Positions 50,700 to 59,288 of a stretch of 64,000 nt of DNA are shown in pieces. The notes beneath the pieces are model-generated. The model saw only the letters and a list, made by a program, of their open reading frames with translations, was not told the origin of the DNA and searched no databases. Source of the stretch: Lachnospiraceae bacterium (GTDB lineage: Bacteria; Bacillota; Clostridia; Lachnospirales; Lachnospiraceae); contig JAFUZJ010000003.1 of assembly GCA_017476665.1 (NCBI GenBank), forward strand, positions 1-64,000, read 5' to 3'. Position 1 is the first letter of the stretch. Each line of letters starts with the position of its first letter. The translations under genes were made by a program, and so were the position numbers.

Positions 50700-50731
50700 A
50701 TTCTTTATAATAGTTTTGAGGTGAATGATTA

Positions 50732-50974
50732 ATGAATGTAAAAGATGCAGTAGCAACCCGATTTCAACAGATTTGCCGGGAAAGAAAGCTCACGCTGAAC
50801 GAGCTGGCATACCTTTCCGGCGTGACTCCCTCCACCCTTTATAGCATGATGGATGAGCGGCGCAGGGATATCTCTATCCGAACAATCAAAAAATTCTGCG
50901 ACGGCCTGGATATGCCACTGGCAGAATTTTTTAATGATACGGTTTTTGACGATTTGGAGCAGGAGATTCAGTAA
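50732..50974 (+). CDS. XRE family transcriptional regulator, short
   Basis: Protein of 80 aa, essentially one HTH: FQQICRERKLTLNELAYLSG, TPSTLYSMMDERRRDISI, TIKKFCDGLDMPLAEFF. Start behind GAGGTGAATGATTA. It is divergent from the recombinase and probably represses both genes. Confidence 0.85.
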   Translation: MNVKDAVATRFQQICRERKLTLNELAYLSGVTPSTLYSMMDERRRDISIRTIKKFCDGLDMPLAEFFNDTVFDDLEQEIQ

Positions 50975-50983
50975 GATTTATAT

Positions 50984-52336
50984 CTATTGCAACTTCCAAT
51001 ATCCGTTTTTCTTTGATCCCACACGTATGACTCTTCCGCTTGAGATAAGTTTACTCATATGTCTTTGAATGGTCGCATCAGATTTTTCCACACGCTTAGC
51101 TATTTCAGCAATTGTTATATAACAATTCTCTGAAGTAAGCTGCAAGATCATTCTGTCCAATTCAGATATTTTTTGATTTAGGGGAGTATTTATTCTGTCA
51201 TTTATTCTATCATTTATCCTATCATTTTCTTTTCTCTTAAAGATAAACGTAAAACCATATTCATCATTCTGGTAACCATAATCCACCCCTTGATCTGCAC
51301 ACACCTTAAATGTCCTGTCAAAACCTGTCCCAAATGCATCTATCATTCCGTTTTTAAACAAAACCGTTGCAATAAGCGGATTTCTGATCTTGCTTCCTAC
51401 TTTTCCTGAAGCAAAATCAATAGGACTCATATCATTCAGAATACCTCCGGGATTATAAATCCTCACCCTTGATTTGGTAATGGATATTTCATTACTATCC
51501 CCTTTTTGATAGTGGCAGTGTGCAAAGGAATTTATGATGATCTCACGCAAAGCCTCTGTCGGAATTTCCGGCTTTTCCTCGCGTCTGGCTCCGACAATTT
51601 CAGAATAATAATGAATGTTGTTCTGTATATACTTCATTCCTTCATTAATACATTCAAGGATGTTACCTCGAAACTGCTTCAAGTCAGTAAACGTTTTCCT
51701 CTCATCCGTAGGATAAATGACTTCTTTTAACAGTACGGGACCATCATTTCCAAAAAGAAAATATCCGGCATTATTCAGAAAACCCTCTTTACTGATCAAT
51801 CCTAATTTCATCAGCGCTTCCATAGGGTTTCTATACACATAGTTCAATCTTCCGGTGTCATTGGCATCTCTTATATACTGAATCAATAAATCCTCATTAA
51901 CCTGGTCTATACCATAGGATGTTAACTCCTCTTCCCACTTAGAATATGTCTTATCCTTGGATTCAAAATATTTCCAGAGCTGCCTGGAGTCCATGCTGAT
52001 ATCGGCATCATCTACCCTTGTGTAGTAACGTCCATACGCTGAGTATGGTGTATCATCACCGGATGCCTCCACTTTTATAATGTCTTTGCCTTCCAATGTT
52101 TCTGTTGATATCTCAACAATTGGCATGGGTTTCAAATAATTTCTTAATTCATGAGATATGTCAGAAGTGGTTTTTTTTCCTATATCCTGGCCATAAACTG
52201 TGCCATCATCCTTAATTCCAAAATAAACACACCCCGCATTATGTTTGTTTAACATTGCACAGAGCGAAATAACAGCTTCTTTTATTTGTGCAGTTGATTT
52301 CTTAAATTCCACTGTTTCTGATTCTCGTCGTTTCAT
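50984..52336 (-). CDS. Second AlbA_2/ATPase-like/winged-helix regulator
   Basis: Protein of 450 aa. AlbA_2 domain (about 5-120: ESETVEFKKSTAQIKEAVIS; CVYFGIKDDGTVYG; YSAYGRYYTRVDDAD), central HATPase-like region (IPTEALREIIINSFAHCHY; RVRIYNPGG; AFGTGFDRTFKVC), then an NDRI-repeat linker and a winged helix (about 395-445: NCYITIAEIAKRVEKSDATIQRHMSKL). The start is the ATG at 52336 behind AAGAGGAG; the longer ORF only reads through upstream 12-bp repeats. The linker repeats are the same DNA motif as the upstream array. Same family as 9624-11066. Confidence 0.8.
   Translation of the reverse strand: MKRRESETVEFKKSTAQIKEAVISLCAMLNKHNAGCVYFGIKDDGTVYGQDIGKKTTSDISHELRNYLKPMPIVEISTETLEGKDIIKVEASGDDTPYSAYGRYYTRVDDADISMDSRQLWKYFESKDKTYSKWEEELTSYGIDQVNEDLLIQYIRDANDTGRLNYVYRNPMEALMKLGLISKEGFLNNAGYFLFGNDGPVLLKEVIYPTDERKTFTDLKQFRGNILECINEGMKYIQNNIHYYSEIVGARREEKPEIPTEALREIIINSFAHCHYQKGDSNEISITKSRVRIYNPGGILNDMSPIDFASGKVGSKIRNPLIATVLFKNGMIDAFGTGFDRTFKVCADQGVDYGYQNDEYGFTFIFKRKENDRINDRINDRINTPLNQKISELDRMILQLTSENCYITIAEIAKRVEKSDATIQRHMSKLISSGRVIRVGSKKNGYWKLQ
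51186..51233. repeat. 12-bp repeats inside the regulator's coding sequence
   Basis: Four units at exact 12-bp period close to TCATTTATTCTR, encoding an NDRINDRIND linker between ATPase-like and winged-helix domains. Same motif as 52360-52431. Confidence 0.8.
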
Positions 52337-52359
52337 TATGGAAACTCCTCTTATCATGT

Positions 52360-52431
52360 CATTTATTCTATCATTTATTCTGTCATTTATTCTGTCACTT
52401 ATTCTATCATTTATTCTGTCACTTGTACAGA
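52360..52431. repeat. 12-bp repeat array upstream of the regulator
   Basis: Six units at exact 12-bp spacing (starts 52360, 52372, 52384, 52396, 52408, 52420): TCATTTATTCT(A/G) with TCACTT variants. It lies just upstream of the ribosome binding site of the gene starting at 52336. Operator candidate. Confidence 0.8.
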
Positions 52432-52510
52432 TAAAACATTCTAAAATAAAAATTCTGCGAGGGTTTATAGATTCCACTGGCAGAATTTTCTAACATCTCT
52501 ATTACCTTTT

Positions 52511-53059
52511 TCACTCCTCCGGAAACGGCAGATCCACCACTATCGCCTGATGATGCACCGCCGGCAGAAACTTCTCAAACACATCCTTCGTCCGCATCTT
52601 CAGGCTGGAGGTGTTCACGCAAGGGTGACAACCCAGATCCTCGCTCTCGATCACAGGTTTGTCCACCAGGAGCTGCACGCGGTTTTCCGTATCATTCATC
52701 AGCCCCATGATCGACACCGAACCCGGACTGATATGCAAAAACTCCTCCATGTACTCCGGGCTTGCAAAAGACAGTCTGGCACTGTCGATCTGCTTCGACA
52801 GATCCTTGGTCTTAAAGGGTTTGTCCCCCGGCATCATGAGCAGGTAGAACTGCGTCTGCTGCCGGTTGCAGAGAAACAGATTCTTGCACACCAGAGTCTC
52901 CAGCACCGCATCAATCTCATGGCACGCCTCCATGGTGTCGGCCGGTCCATGATCCGTTCTGAAATATTTGATCCCCAGGCTGTCCAACAGGTCATACACC
53001 TTGACCTCCCGCTCCAGTCTGCCCGTCACGTCTTCCGGGCGTCCCTCATATAACTCCAT
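52511..53059 (-). CDS. ProX/YbaK-type prolyl-tRNA editing protein
   Basis: Protein of 182 aa of the YbaK/ProX editing-domain family: YDLLDSLGIKYFRTDHGPADTME, CKNLFLCNRQQTQFYLLMMP, FASPEYMEEFLHISPGSVSIMGL, LGCHPCVNTSSLKM. It removes mischarged alanine from tRNA-Pro in characterised members. Stand-alone, in trans. Confidence 0.85.
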   Translation of the reverse strand: MELYEGRPEDVTGRLEREVKVYDLLDSLGIKYFRTDHGPADTMEACHEIDAVLETLVCKNLFLCNRQQTQFYLLMMPGDKPFKTKDLSKQIDSARLSFASPEYMEEFLHISPGSVSIMGLMNDTENRVQLLVDKPVIESEDLGCHPCVNTSSLKMRTKDVFEKFLPAVHHQAIVVDLPFPEE

Positions 53060-53077
53060 CTGACCTTACCATTCCTT

Positions 53078-53686
53078 TTATCGTTCAACCGCTTTCCCTA
53101 TCTTTTTGGGTAATTTCAGTTTTTCAATATTTTCAGCAATAACAACTTCCCTGTCTGTACAATGCTCCAATAGATCGAGCCATCTGACCTTTTTCCGTTT
53201 TGAGAGTTCCTCTTTCAGGAAATCTTCATTCTCATATTTTTCAAACCATGGAAAAACAAATCTCCCGATGGCATCGGTCACATTTTGAAAACTGATCTCC
53301 GCCGCCTGATCGTCTGCGTAATCCCACCACACATCTTTTCCGCAGACTAATGTCCCTAATCTGTCACCCAAATTTGTATTATAAATATGATCATAGGGAG
53401 CATAAAGAGGCATAATAGAATAGTTCACCGTAAAAGTCTTTGACCCGTATCTCTCTTTTTGCAGGTCAATCTGTTCCAACAGATCTGCGTGATTTCTTCG
53501 CACATAAGCGTTCGTCTTATACTTTGCAAAACCATTTGATATAAGATATTCGTCCAAGATCTTTTTGTACTTCTTAAATGCCTCATCCGCGGCATTTTTG
53601 TCTATGAGGGCCAATTCTTCTTCCGATCTCAAATGGTTTCTATCGCCTTTTATCTGAAACCTGCTTTTAGATTGAAAAAACCTCAC
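53078..53686 (-). CDS. Hypothetical protein, DUF4304-like
   Basis: Protein of 202 aa. NHADLLEQIDLQKERYGSK, then FTVNYSIMPLY, resembles DUF4304 (QLQKSRY...FTxNxGI). Cys in LGTLVCGKDVWWDYAD is notable. GTG start, overlapping the stop of the VanZ gene (GTGA), with GGGAGG ahead. Function unknown. Confidence 0.6.
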   Translation of the reverse strand: MRFFQSKSRFQIKGDRNHLRSEEELALIDKNAADEAFKKYKKILDEYLISNGFAKYKTNAYVRRNHADLLEQIDLQKERYGSKTFTVNYSIMPLYAPYDHIYNTNLGDRLGTLVCGKDVWWDYADDQAAEISFQNVTDAIGRFVFPWFEKYENEDFLKEELSKRKKVRWLDLLEHCTDREVVIAENIEKLKLPKKIGKAVER

Positions 53687-54282
53687 TTCGCCAGCCTCCC
53701 GATCTTCGGCACCAACACCCGTGCGATCAGGAAAAGAACGCCGCCCAGCATGCTTCCCGCAAAATTCAGGATCACGTCGTCCACGTCCACCGTCCTGCCC
53801 ACGAACAGCTGGAAAAATTCAATGCACACGGGAAGAAACAGCGCCATAAAGGCCAGCTTAAAAAAGGATCTGTATTCCTTCCACAAAAGGGGCAGGCAAA
53901 ATCCCCAAGGAATAAACATCACGATGTTCCCCACGATATTCACCCACAGCCAGTCGCTGGTAGGCGCGTATTTGATATAATTCCGGATCGTGTGAAACGG
54001 CGTCAGGTTCACGCCGACCCGATTGCGGAACCGCAGAACCGCCTCCGTCAGATTCCGGGCACGCATCCACTCCTGTCCGTTCTGAAACGTCAGCATCAGA
54101 AGTCCGGCCATGAACAGCACAAACAGCGCCATCACAACCTCTCTGGCTCCCGTCTTCAGGGACATTTCAAACGATTTTTTCTCCGCAAACAGCTTCCGGC
54201 GTATGACCAGTATTCTCCCGGCGCAATACACCGGAAGCATATACATCATCATGAAAGCCATGTCTCTCATATATAAAGTCAT
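53683..54282 (-). CDS. VanZ family membrane protein
   Basis: Protein of 199 aa with four or five transmembrane helices and the VanZ signature: LTPFHTIRNYIKY, WVNIVGNIVMFIPWGFCLPLL, EFFQLFVGRTVDVDDVILNFAGSMLG. VanZ proteins are linked to teicoplanin tolerance or envelope traits; the specific role here is unknown. Confidence 0.85.
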   Translation of the reverse strand: MTLYMRDMAFMMMYMLPVYCAGRILVIRRKLFAEKKSFEMSLKTGAREVVMALFVLFMAGLLMLTFQNGQEWMRARNLTEAVLRFRNRVGVNLTPFHTIRNYIKYAPTSDWLWVNIVGNIVMFIPWGFCLPLLWKEYRSFFKLAFMALFLPVCIEFFQLFVGRTVDVDDVILNFAGSMLGGVLFLIARVLVPKIGRLAK

Positions 54283-54313
54283 TCTGATTCCTCAATTTCC
54301 GCTTTATTTTTGT

Positions 54314-54868
54314 CTAATCCTCTTGTCTCCAATGCAGTCTGTGCAATTCCCCTGCCCGCTGCATGCTTTCAAAACCGTTCTGTCTGAGCGCCTCGTACAA
54401 CACAATCGCCACCGCATTCGACAGATTCAGGGAGCGAATGTCCGGCAGCATGGGAATCCGGATACAGTCCTCCTCATGCTCCACCAGGATCTCCTCCGGA
54501 ATCCCAGCGCTCTCCTTCCCGAACATAATAAAATCATCCGGCCCGAACACGACCTCCGTATAGGCGCGCTTCGCCTTGGTCGTGGCCATCCACAGCCTGG
54601 GTTTGCGGCATTCCGCGGCACATTCTGTCTGCTGTCCGCCGGACAATTCCGCATACTCACTATACTGTTCATAAAACGTGTCAAAATTCATATACCGGGT
54701 CACATCCAGCTTTTCCCAGTAATCCATGCCGGCCCGCTTGATCTCTTTTTCATTCAAACGAAATCCAAACGGCTCGATCAAGTGCAGACTTGTGCCGGTT
54801 GCGACACAAGTCCGCCCAATATTTCCCGTGTTCGCCGGAATCTCCGGCTGATGTAATACAATATGCAT
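54314..54868 (-). CDS. trmL: tRNA (cytidine(34)-2'-O)-methyltransferase
   Basis: Protein of 184 aa, minimal SPOUT fold. MHIVLHQPEIPANTGNIGRT, LHLIEPFGF, DFIMFGKESAGIPEEIL and RSLNLSNAVAIVLYEALRQ form the trefoil-knot SAM site. It methylates the wobble base of tRNA-Leu isoacceptors in E. coli. A slightly longer protein than E. coli TrmL, with an extra loop around residues 80-95. Confidence 0.92.
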   Translation of the reverse strand: MHIVLHQPEIPANTGNIGRTCVATGTSLHLIEPFGFRLNEKEIKRAGMDYWEKLDVTRYMNFDTFYEQYSEYAELSGGQQTECAAECRKPRLWMATTKAKRAYTEVVFGPDDFIMFGKESAGIPEEILVEHEEDCIRIPMLPDIRSLNLSNAVAIVLYEALRQNGFESMQRAGELHRLHWRQED

Positions 54869-54885
54869 TCCGATTTACCTGTTCG

Positions 54886-56064
54886 TCAAGCTTTCTCGCT
54901 CCTGAGTTTCTCCACAAACCGCTGCAGTCTTCCGATGGCAACTTTCAGATTCTCAAGCGAATACGCATAGGAAATACGAAGGAAACCTTCCCCGCAGTCT
55001 CCGAACGCCGTCCCCGGCACCACAGCCACCTTTTCCTCCTGCAAAAACCGGGTGGCAAACTCCTCGCTGGTCATGCCAAACTCTTTGATGCAGGGGAACA
55101 CATAGAACGCACCGTAGGGCTCAAAGCATTCCAGCCCCATCTCCTTGAACGCATTCATCAGATAGCGGCGGCGCTGATTGTACGCCGTGCGCATCTCCTC
55201 AATGTCCGCATCCCCTTTCTTCAAAGCCTCCACAGCCGCATACTGGCTGGTGGTGGGCGCACACATGATGGCAAACTGATGGATCTTGGTCATCTGCCTG
55301 ATGATGTCCGCCGGTCCGCAGGCATAGCCCAGTCTCCAACCGGTCATGGCATATGCCTTGGAGAATCCGTTGATCACCAGCGTCCGCTCCGCCATCCCGG
55401 GCAGGCTCGCGATGGACACATGCTTCTCCTTATAAGTAAGCTCCGCGTAAATCTCATCGGACATGACAAAAATATCATGCTTGATAATGACTTCCGCGAT
55501 CGCCTCCAGGTCGCTCTTTTCCATAATGGCGCCGGTGGGGTTGTTGGGATACGGCAACACCAGGATCTTGGTCTTATCGGTGATGGCTGCCTCCAGCTCC
55601 TCCGCAGTCAGACGGAACTCATTCTCCGCCTTCAAATTGATGATCACAGGCTTCGCCCCGGCTAAGATCGCACAGGGTTCATAGGACACATAGCTGGGCT
55701 GCGGGATCAGAACCTCCTCTCCCACGCCCGGATTGATCATGGCGCGCAGTCCCATATCGATCGCCTCGGAACCGCCCACCGTGATGAGTACCTGACTCAT
55801 CGCATCATAGGTAACATTATACTTGCGCTTCATATAAGCGCAAATCTCCTGTCTCAGCTCCTTCAGACCGGAGTTGGACGTGTAGAAAGTACGCCCTTTT
55901 TCCAGGGAATAAATACCCTCGTCCCGAATGTGCCAGGGCGTGTCAAAATCCGGCTCACCCACACCAAGGGAGATGGCGTCCTTCATCTCGCTCACTATAT
56001 CAAAAAATTTCCTGATGCCCGAAGGCTTCAGCTCTACAACCTGATCTGCTAAAAAATTTCTCAT
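54886..56064 (-). CDS. PLP-dependent class I/II aminotransferase
   Basis: Protein of 392 aa. It has GVGEPDFDTPWHI, YTSNSGLKELRQEI, VLPYPNNPTGA, DEIYAELTY, and the PLP lysine in NGFSKAYAMTGWRLGY. Aspartate/aromatic aminotransferase-like; substrate not determinable. Its start overlaps the stop of the Lrp-type gene by 4 nt, so regulator and enzyme are co-expressed. Confidence 0.9.
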   Translation of the reverse strand: MRNFLADQVVELKPSGIRKFFDIVSEMKDAISLGVGEPDFDTPWHIRDEGIYSLEKGRTFYTSNSGLKELRQEICAYMKRKYNVTYDAMSQVLITVGGSEAIDMGLRAMINPGVGEEVLIPQPSYVSYEPCAILAGAKPVIINLKAENEFRLTAEELEAAITDKTKILVLPYPNNPTGAIMEKSDLEAIAEVIIKHDIFVMSDEIYAELTYKEKHVSIASLPGMAERTLVINGFSKAYAMTGWRLGYACGPADIIRQMTKIHQFAIMCAPTTSQYAAVEALKKGDADIEEMRTAYNQRRRYLMNAFKEMGLECFEPYGAFYVFPCIKEFGMTSEEFATRFLQEEKVAVVPGTAFGDCGEGFLRISYAYSLENLKVAIGRLQRFVEKLRSEKA

Positions 56065-56543
56065 GGCGTGATCATCTCTCTTTCGTCCTCGGATTTCTGG
56101 CTGAAGATTGTACCGTGATCCTTGTATTTTTTCAAAATAAAGTGCGTCGCAGTAGAAAGCACCGGCTCTAAGGTCGCCAACTTGTCGGACACAAAAGTAG
56201 AAACCTCCCGTAATGTCTTGCCTTCCAACGTAACTAACAGATCAAACCCGCCGGAAATCAGATACACACTGCGCACCTCGGGATACTTATAGATCCTCTC
56301 TGCCACATTGTCAAATCCCTGTCCTCTCTGGGGCGTCACACGCACCTCGATCAGCGCTGTCACCTTATCCAGAGATGTCTTCTCCCAGTTAATCAGCGTG
56401 TGATAACCGCAGATCACGCCTTCCTCCTCCAGCGCCTGCAGCTCATTCACCACATCTATCTCCTCTACACCCAGGATCACCGCCAATTCCTTCAGATCGA
56501 TCCTGCTGTTTTTCTCGATAATCGCCAACAATTCTTCTCTCAT
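56061..56543 (-). CDS. Lrp/AsnC family transcriptional regulator
   Basis: Protein of 160 aa. N-terminal winged HTH (IEKNSRIDLKELAVILGVEE through GVICGYHTLINW) and C-terminal RAM ligand domain (TALIEVRVTPQRG; VRSVYLISGGFDLLVTLEG). Likely senses an amino acid related to the aminotransferase product. Overlaps both neighbours by 4 nt. Confidence 0.9.
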   Translation of the reverse strand: MREELLAIIEKNSRIDLKELAVILGVEEIDVVNELQALEEEGVICGYHTLINWEKTSLDKVTALIEVRVTPQRGQGFDNVAERIYKYPEVRSVYLISGGFDLLVTLEGKTLREVSTFVSDKLATLEPVLSTATHFILKKYKDHGTIFSQKSEDEREMITP

Positions 56544-57577
56544 TCCTGCTTTCCTCCTGTTTCTTTATCAATTAAAGCATCTCTTAAAGCCTCATATATC
56601 GCGTCTACATGGGGTCTGTCCAGATACCTGACCTCATCCTCATTCCGTATGATCCGGTCGTTACCGTCCGTGGTTCTTCCCACTATGGCCGCCGGAATTC
56701 CGGCTTCCTCAAACGCCGTAACAAGCGCTGCGCCGTCCGCCGCGGTCATCAGCAGACTGCCGCCGGACAAAAGCTCATAAGGATTTACGTTCAGATGATT
56801 GCAGACCTCCACAGTCTCCTGCCGGATCGGCAGTTTCTTCAGATCTATGTTCAGTCCAACGCCCGCACCCTCTGCCAGCTCCCAGAGCCCGGCGAAAATG
56901 CCTCCCTCCGAGAGATTATGCATGGCGCACACGCCGGACTTCAGCGCGACTGCGGCCTCCGGTACCGTAGATAAATAGCTCCGGAAATCCGCCGCTTCCT
57001 CCGACAGCCAGGCCGGATAACGCTCCGAAATCCTGTCCCTGTGCCGGTCTGCCAAAATGGCCGTCCCTTCCAGTCCGATCCACTTGCTTACCACAATGTC
57101 CTGTCCCGGCTTTGCATTCCGCACGGTATGCCAGCCGACGTCCACCGCCGCGATTGCTGCCTCTGCGCCGAACCCATATGCTGTAACCGTCACAAAAATC
57201 TCCCGCACTGCCGCCGTGACCTGCGCATCCGCCTGTGCGATCTGCATCCCATGCAGGCCGCAGAACGTCTCCGCCGCCTGCATCAATCCCTTCAGCTGCG
57301 GTTCCTCCGCATCCTCAGGCAACAGGATCCGCATAGTTGCCGCCACGGGCTTCGCGCCCCGCGCCGCCAGGATATTCACACATTTCTGTAAAAGATCCTC
57401 CACCGGAAAAAGGGAAATCCTGCCGTCCTGCGCACAGGCAACAAAAGCATCCGAAAGTGAAAAAATGGCGCAATCCTCCCCCGGACCTGCACCATTTATC
57501 ACTTCCTGCCGCTTTGTCTTTATCGGTTGTAGGATGGAACGTCTGAAGACGTTCTCTGTCACTTTCCCTGTTTTCAT
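56540..57577 (-). CDS. AIR synthase-related (PurM/HypE-like) protein
   Basis: Protein of 345 aa with the two-domain PurM fold: GPGEDCAIFSL, NILAARGAKPVAATMRILLP, MHNLSEGGIFAGLWELAEGAG, NPYELLSGGSLLMTAADG. HypE, SelD, ThiL and PurM share this fold; this subgroup has no assigned reaction. The ATG at 57577 follows GGAGTTGTCC; TTG at 57583 is less likely. First gene of the aminotransferase operon. Confidence 0.8.
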   Translation of the reverse strand: MKTGKVTENVFRRSILQPIKTKRQEVINGAGPGEDCAIFSLSDAFVACAQDGRISLFPVEDLLQKCVNILAARGAKPVAATMRILLPEDAEEPQLKGLMQAAETFCGLHGMQIAQADAQVTAAVREIFVTVTAYGFGAEAAIAAVDVGWHTVRNAKPGQDIVVSKWIGLEGTAILADRHRDRISERYPAWLSEEAADFRSYLSTVPEAAVALKSGVCAMHNLSEGGIFAGLWELAEGAGVGLNIDLKKLPIRQETVEVCNHLNVNPYELLSGGSLLMTAADGAALVTAFEEAGIPAAIVGRTTDGNDRIIRNEDEVRYLDRPHVDAIYEALRDALIDKETGGKQE

Positions 57578-57618
57578 GGACAACTCCTGTTTTCATGAAC
57601 AACCCTGTTCACGTAGGA

Positions 57619-59097
57619 TCAATCATCGTCGTCTTCCACTTCCACCACCTGAGGCGTGGTGAGTGCCGCGATCACACCCCTTACGTGATCGATACTTCCC
57701 GTGTCGATCGCTGCCATGATCTCATTATACGCAGTCGGATTGTCGGTGGCAACCCCAACCGTGGCGCTTCTGGGAGATACCTTATAACTGCTGTTGTTCA
57801 CCATCTCGCGGCTGACTTCCTTGCCGTTTTCCTTTACCACCTTCCACAGCTGTGCCTTGTATCCAATATGCGCACCTTCCGTCGCGATATAGCCGATCGG
57901 CTGTCCACCGTCCGCATAGATCGTATCCCTCTCAGGATTGATCACCTGCAGGATCTTACTCTCATAATTGACCTCGCGGTTTGCATCCCTGGTCTCCTTG
58001 CCATAGATGTTAAACGTGATCTTCTTTCCCTGTGTATAACCCTCTATATAAATCGGTGAATCCAGATTATTGACAAATTTAAAGTCCTTGCCTGCGCTCT
58101 CGGCGATGGCTGCATCCGCGGAAGGATCCACATAAGTCACGATCATGGAGTGATTATGCCGCTCCGTAACCTCCAATTCCGCCTTCAGCACTGCATTGTA
58201 GAGCGTTGTGGAAACCTGACAGATGCCTCCGCCCAGGCTGTTCACCACTTTCCCGTTCATATAGGAACCCGCCAGATAATAACCGTTGGCCTTGGAAAAA
58301 GGCGCCACCGTTTCATAGGTGGAAAACTCATCCCCCGGATAGAGCAGTGTTCCGTTGATCAGACGACATCCGTTCTCCACATTCGCGCTTCTGGATGACC
58401 CGGAAGTACTGTAAGAAGTGGTAAAGCTTCCCAGCACATCCGTCAGCTGAGCCAACTCCTCCACACTGCCCTGGGGCTTGCTTACCATAACCGCCAGTGC
58501 AATCGTGCAGGGCTTTGCATCCCAATCCTTTGTCAGATACTCGTATACCTCGTCAATGGAAGCCTCCACATCCAGCACACGGCCTTCCTGCCCGTCGGTG
58601 TATGTAAATGTCCCGTCCTCATTTCGCTTCATGGAAACATTGACCGCTTTCTGGTCAAATTTCATACATTCATCGATCAGGATCCCATTGATCTTTTCCA
58701 CGTCAAAATCCAGCAGAATGTCATATACATACGGCTCATATTCCAGATCCTTCAGGATCTTATACCGCTCAATGACATTTCCCTTACTGCCGAATTCCAG
58801 CGCCTCATCCACGAGATCAGGATTCTTCCAGGAAACGCCCAGTGCCCCTGCGGTCACCTTCACCTGGTTCCCGTTTCCCGCATCCAGCGTGATCTCTGTC
58901 GCCTTCAATCTGTTCACATATGCATCTATGGCCGCCTTTGCCTCTGTCTCATTTTTGCCGGACAGATCAACGTCTTCCGCATAAATACCGGTCTTGATGG
59001 TTTCGTCGGTCTCTGCCGCCTTCGCCTCTGCCCCGAGACACATAAACACAGCCAACAGACCAAGCGCCCATCCGGCCGCTTTTGTCATCTTTTTCAT
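57619..59097 (-). CDS. VanW family protein with putative peptidoglycan-binding domain
   Basis: Protein of 492 aa. Signal peptide (1-29), a PG_binding_4-like repeat region (about 35-240: ITLDAGNGNQVKVTAGALG), and the VanW domain (SSRSANVENGCRLINGTLLYPG; FSTYETVAPFSKANGYYLAG; LGGGICQVSTTLYNAVL). A G5-like end and an acidic EVEDDDD tail follow. Exported, probably wall-associated; role unknown. The ATG at 59097 follows TAGGAG. Confidence 0.88.
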   Translation of the reverse strand: MKKMTKAAGWALGLLAVFMCLGAEAKAAETDETIKTGIYAEDVDLSGKNETEAKAAIDAYVNRLKATEITLDAGNGNQVKVTAGALGVSWKNPDLVDEALEFGSKGNVIERYKILKDLEYEPYVYDILLDFDVEKINGILIDECMKFDQKAVNVSMKRNEDGTFTYTDGQEGRVLDVEASIDEVYEYLTKDWDAKPCTIALAVMVSKPQGSVEELAQLTDVLGSFTTSYSTSGSSRSANVENGCRLINGTLLYPGDEFSTYETVAPFSKANGYYLAGSYMNGKVVNSLGGGICQVSTTLYNAVLKAELEVTERHNHSMIVTYVDPSADAAIAESAGKDFKFVNNLDSPIYIEGYTQGKKITFNIYGKETRDANREVNYESKILQVINPERDTIYADGGQPIGYIATEGAHIGYKAQLWKVVKENGKEVSREMVNNSSYKVSPRSATVGVATDNPTAYNEIMAAIDTGSIDHVRGVIAALTTPQVVEVEDDDD

Positions 59098-59129
59098 AAC
59101 ATGCACTCCTACCTTGAATACCATTTGAA

Positions 59130-59237
59130 TTAAAACGTAAAATATGCTACAGTGGAAAGTACCATAGCAAGTACCAACAGAATTATAATAATAGAAGAAA
59201 TCCGCTGTTTAGCTTTCTTATTGTGAAAATGAAACAT
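59130..59237 (-). CDS. 35-aa single-span membrane protein
   Basis: Basic N-terminus (MFHFHNKKAKQR) then one hydrophobic helix (ISSIIIILLVLAMVLSTVAY). GAGG lies 7 nt before the ATG at 59237. It ends 32 nt upstream of the VanW start, so the two are probably co-transcribed. Small basic-plus-helix proteins of this kind (DUF4044-like) recur in Firmicutes. Confidence 0.6.
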   Translation of the reverse strand: MFHFHNKKAKQRISSIIIILLVLAMVLSTVAYFTF

Positions 59238-59288
59238 ACCCGTACCTCACTCCTTACAATCCCTGATCAATCTGAAAGGATATTATAT

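Noticed and set aside
52354..52431. CRISPR array
   Set aside because: Units are 12 bp with no unique spacers, and there are no cas genes in the window.
52340..52477. N-terminal SDRINDR-repeat extension of the second AlbA-type regulator
   Set aside because: The repeat is upstream DNA read in frame; the ribosome binding site lies after it, before the ATG at 52336.
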